Below, piece after piece: positions 61,765-64,000 of a stretch of 64,000 nucleotides of DNA. The DNA comes from Cellulomonas chitinilytica (GTDB lineage Bacteria > Actinomycetota > Actinomycetes > Actinomycetales > Cellulomonadaceae): NCBI RefSeq assembly GCF_016862675.1, contig NZ_BONK01000007.1, forward strand, positions 124,001 to 188,000. The letters run 5' to 3'. The first letter of the stretch is position 1; each line of letters opens with the position of its first letter. A program made the position numbers and the translations under genes. The notes below the pieces were generated by a model. It did not search any database. It was not told where the DNA came from and saw only the letters and a list, made by a program, of their open reading frames with translations.

Positions 61765-62073
61765 TCAGCCCGGGATGTACGAGGCGGCGCGCTGCAGCGA
61801 GCGGCGGGCGATCTCGTCGTTGTCGGCCAGCGAGGCGCGGATCGCGGTGATGATGCCGCGCACCTCGGTGCCGGCGGCGTTCCACTGCGCCTCGACCCCG
61901 GCGTACTGGTCGGAGACCCCGTCCGCCTGGTAGACGGCCAGGGCGGCCTTGACGTCCTGGTCACGGCGGGCGAGGGCGGCCTCCAGGGCGGCGGCGGCCC
62001 GCTCGAAGTTCGCCTGCGCGGACTGCGAGGACGCGATGTCGAAGTCGTTGCGGTCGATCTGGTTGCTCGTCAT
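61765..62073 (-). CDS. ESX/WXG-like small protein
   Basis: 102 aa, two long helices: FDIASSQSAQANFERAAAALEAALARRDQDV (first) and EAQWNAAGTEVRGIITAIRASLADNDEIARRSLQ (second), with a turn including AQWNAAG in place of W-x-G. Size and helix-turn-helix layout are typical of ESAT-6-like proteins. Probably forms a heterodimer with the 113-aa protein encoded just upstream. Confidence 0.75.
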   Translation of the reverse strand: MTSNQIDRNDFDIASSQSAQANFERAAAALEAALARRDQDVKAALAVYQADGVSDQYAGVEAQWNAAGTEVRGIITAIRASLADNDEIARRSLQRAASYIPG

Positions 62074-62087
62074 CTGTGTCAGCCCCC

Positions 62088-62429
62088 TCAGCGCGGCGCG
62101 AACTTGGTGGTGTCGGCGCCCGCGAAGTCCGCGGCACCCTCGGCCGAGCTGTGCGCGTCGGCGCCCTCGTCGGCGGCCGTGACGAACGCGAGGTTCTGCC
62201 CCGCGATCGACTCGGTGATCCCGACCAGCGCGTTGCTCAACGTCGCGGCGACCTCGTCGGTGCGGGACTTGAACGAGTTGAACGCCGCCTTCGCGGTCCC
62301 GTTGAACGTGCCCTCCAGCGGCTCGGCGGCCTCGACCAGGTTGCGCACCAGCTGCGCCAGGTCGTCGGACTCGGTCGACGTCTTGCGGCCGAGCACCTGC
62401 AGCGCGTCGGCCTCCATCGCGAACTTCAT
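62088..62429 (-). CDS. ESX/WXG-like small protein, first gene of the operon
   Basis: 113 aa: long helix LQVLGRKTSTESDDLAQLVRNLVEAAEPLEGTF, the turn FNG (in place of WXG), second helix KAAFNSFKSRTDEVAATLSNALVGIT, then a flexible tail. AGGGGG lies 5-10 bases before ATG 62429. The pairing of two such proteins in tandem is the hallmark of T7SS loci. Confidence 0.75.
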   Translation of the reverse strand: MKFAMEADALQVLGRKTSTESDDLAQLVRNLVEAAEPLEGTFNGTAKAAFNSFKSRTDEVAATLSNALVGITESIAGQNLAFVTAADEGADAHSSAEGAADFAGADTTKFAPR

Positions 62430-62738
62430 GGGTCCCCCTACGTCTGCGGCGTGGCCGATCGGGGACGGCCACGGTCGATTCGTCCCGATGCTAGGGGCCG
62501 CCGGACGAGGTCGCCAGGGCGTTCTCACGGTTCGCCCCGGGCCCGTCGCGGCCCGACGCCTACGGATTCCGCACCTCATCAGGAGTGACGCAGGCCACAG
62601 GTGGGCGGGCAGATTCACCCGCTTCGACCGCATCGCGTCGCCGGGACGCGACGAAATCCGCAGACCGGCCCACGGCGGGGTCCGTGTCGGCCTCTCGCGG
62701 TAGCGTCGTGCCGTCCCACGGGGGTCGACGGAGGGCAG
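62430..62738. other. Divergent promoter region of the toxin operon and the Tdi1-like gene
   Basis: 309 bases without a gene. On the minus strand TAGCAT (62488-62493) is a possible -10 box with a poor -35. For the plus-strand gene GAGGG precedes ATG 62739, and TAGCGT at 62701 may be a -10. I see no strong operator. Confidence 0.4.
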
Positions 62739-63290
62739 ATGCCGACGTTCACGCAGTTCACGACAGTGGCGCCGATCGCGGACGAGACGATCCAGCGGTA
62801 CGCGGGCCGCGTGCCGGATCCGGTCCTCGCGGCCTGGCGCGAGCACGGGGCCGGGCTCGCCGGCGACGGCTACGTCCGTCTGCTGGACCCGGACCACGCC
62901 CGCGAGATGCTCGACGGCGTCCTCGGCATGCCCGAGGCCGCCGTCCCGGTGTTCGCGACGGCGCTGGCGGACCTCGTGCTGTGGATCGAGCCGCTGTTCC
63001 ACGTGGTCCGGTTCCGGTGGGGGATCGTCGAGACCCTGCACTTCGACGCCGCGCTGCTGCTCGCGGACCTGCAGAAGGACGAGGTGCTCGACGGCGTCCT
63101 CGAGCGCGGGCCGTACACGCAGGCCGTCGGCCGGCTCGGCGTGCCGGGCATCGACGAGTGCTTCGGGTACGTCCCGCTGCTCGCGCTCGGCGGCACCACC
63201 GATGCCGCGCGCCTCGACCGTGGCGGGCTCTGGGAGCACCTCGCGGTGATCATGCAGCTCGCCGGACCGCCGAGGCCCCGGCCGGCATGA
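62739..63290 (+). CDS. Tdi1-like immunity protein (GAD-like/DUF1851)
   Basis: 183 aa. N-terminal VAPIADETIQRYAGRVPDPVLAAWREHGAGLAGDGYVRLLDPD follows the GAD-like domain pattern (xRYxGRxPxxLLExWREHG). C-terminal VPGIDECFGYVPLLALGG and WEHLAVIMQLAG match the DUF1851/T6SS_Tdi1_C domain. These two domains together form Tdi1, the immunity partner of the Tde1 DNase of Agrobacterium. It should therefore neutralise the Ntox15 toxin encoded on the other strand. Confidence 0.75.
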   Translation: MPTFTQFTTVAPIADETIQRYAGRVPDPVLAAWREHGAGLAGDGYVRLLDPDHAREMLDGVLGMPEAAVPVFATALADLVLWIEPLFHVVRFRWGIVETLHFDAALLLADLQKDEVLDGVLERGPYTQAVGRLGVPGIDECFGYVPLLALGGTTDAARLDRGGLWEHLAVIMQLAGPPRPRPA

Positions 63291-64000
63291 CGGCACCCCA
63301 GGGGGCGTTCGCCGCGGTGGACGAGGCACCCGACCTCGCGCGCAGGTCGGGTGGTACGCGGGCGCCCGTGCCCGTCGACCTCGGCGCCTTCGCCCCCGCG
63401 GGCGGCGCGGGGCGGGCCTGGCCGCTGCTCGACGCGGTGCTCCTCGTCGTCGTGCCCGTCGCGCTGGGCCTGACGACCGTCCTCTGGCTCGGTGCGGCGG
63501 CCCTGGTCGTCGCGGTGCCCGCCGGCGGCGCGGGACTGCTGCGGACCGGCCGGACACCCGCCCAGCGGCTGCTCGGCCTGCGGACCGTGGCCCGCGCGAC
63601 GGCGCTCCCGCCGACCGTCCGGTCCCTGCTCGCCGCCGACGTCGTCACCGTCGACGTGCGCCACGGCGGCGACCCGCTCCGGTTCGAGCCCCGCCCGACG
63701 GCCGTCCCGCCCGCACCGCCGCCGGCCCTGTCCGTCGACCCGTGGGCCGCGACCGGCGAGCACGCCGGGCACGTCGTCCTCCTGCTCGACGACGGCGCGG
63801 TCGTGCCCGTGCCCGCCCCGACCGTGCTCGGCCGCAACCCCGCGCCGTCGCGCCCCGACGGGCTCGCCGTCCGGGTCACCGACCTCAGCCGCACGCTGTC
63901 CCGCAGCCACGTCGAGGTCGCGCCGCACCCGGCCGGGCTGCAGGTCACCGACCTGGGGTCCGCCAACGGGACGGCCGTCGCCCTGCCGGGCGGCGCGTTC
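63287..64000 (+). CDS. RDD/FHA domain membrane protein, partial
   Basis: 238 codons visible, running off the right edge. The ATG overlaps the Tdi1-like stop by 4 bases. Residues about 40-85 form two membrane helices (DAVLLVVVPVALGLTTVLWL), followed by the RDD-type motif GRTPAQRLLGLRTVARA. From about residue 160 an FHA domain begins: VLGRNPAPSRPDGLAVRVTD, SRTLSRSHVEV and TDLGSANGT, the phosphothreonine-binding residues. FHA proteins are often parts of T7SS loci. Confidence 0.75.
   Translation, partial: MTAPQGAFAAVDEAPDLARRSGGTRAPVPVDLGAFAPAGGAGRAWPLLDAVLLVVVPVALGLTTVLWLGAAALVVAVPAGGAGLLRTGRTPAQRLLGLRTVARATALPPTVRSLLAADVVTVDVRHGGDPLRFEPRPTAVPPAPPPALSVDPWAATGEHAGHVVLLLDDGAVVPVPAPTVLGRNPAPSRPDGLAVRVTDLSRTLSRSHVEVAPHPAGLQVTDLGSANGTAVALPGGAF

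Overview
The window comes from a very GC-rich actinobacterium. Most genes use G/C third positions, GTG starts are common, and several genes look leaderless. BldC, DUF3073, the das (chitobiose) cluster, DUF6177/DUF6507 and the hut gene set all point to Actinomycetota. The GH1 beta-glucosidase, a secreted CBM3 protein and the overall gene set suggest a polysaccharide-degrading genus such as Cellulomonas or a relative. That assignment is an inference; no rRNA is present to settle it.

Layout, left to right. 1-3250: end of purM, a 5x16-bp tandem repeat, DUF3073, bldC, a three-gene holin/DUF3618 membrane cluster, and a tRNA Glu-Asp-Phe cluster. 3300-9000: small metallopeptidase, CDF metal exporter, luciferase-like oxidoreductase, galE-surE and a PfkB sugar kinase. 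9000-16100: complete oligopeptide-type ABC transporter (solute-binding protein, two permeases, fused double ATPase) and a CPA-type Na+/H+ antiporter. 16200-24500: mixed housekeeping and unknown genes, a GH1/MFS pair, tRNA-Lys, and a scar holding remnants of a PEP-utilising enzyme and a regulator. 24500-31300: a das-type amino-sugar uptake operon (DasA/B/C, GH20, plus a secreted CBM3-GH16 protein) divergent from a DasR-like GntR, with a dre-like operator inside the promoter. 31300-34700: SDR/TetR and HxlR/PPOX divergent pairs and a peptidase S51. 34700-38000: arsenic island (ArsR-phosphatase fusion, ArsC, ArsM, ArsR, ArsN-like) without an efflux pump. 38000-41900: LtrA-like protein, TIGR03118 protein, PadR plus membrane partner. 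41900-49850: compact hutH-U-(M20)-F-I operon divergent from an IclR regulator. 49900-57100: M3 peptidase, DinB protein, orphan NrdI, a large repeat-rich surface protein, AIM24. 57170-64000: a type VII secretion-type toxin locus.

The most interesting system is the last one. Seven minus-strand genes, tightly packed, encode two ESX/WXG-like small proteins, a DUF6177 protein, a small conserved protein, a DUF6507 protein, an 805-aa toxin ending in an Ntox15 (Tde-type DNase, HxxD) domain, and a 143-aa protein whose start overlaps the toxin stop. Divergent from this operon is a protein that looks like Tdi1, the GAD-like/DUF1851 immunity protein known for Tde1 DNases of type VI systems, translationally coupled to an RDD/FHA protein that runs off the window. 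Thus a toxin-immunity pair known from T6SS appears re-used with T7SS-type delivery, with the likely immunity gene at the far end of the operon and an unknown gene in the usual immunity position.

No rRNA operon, CRISPR array, insertion sequence, integrase or prophage was found.
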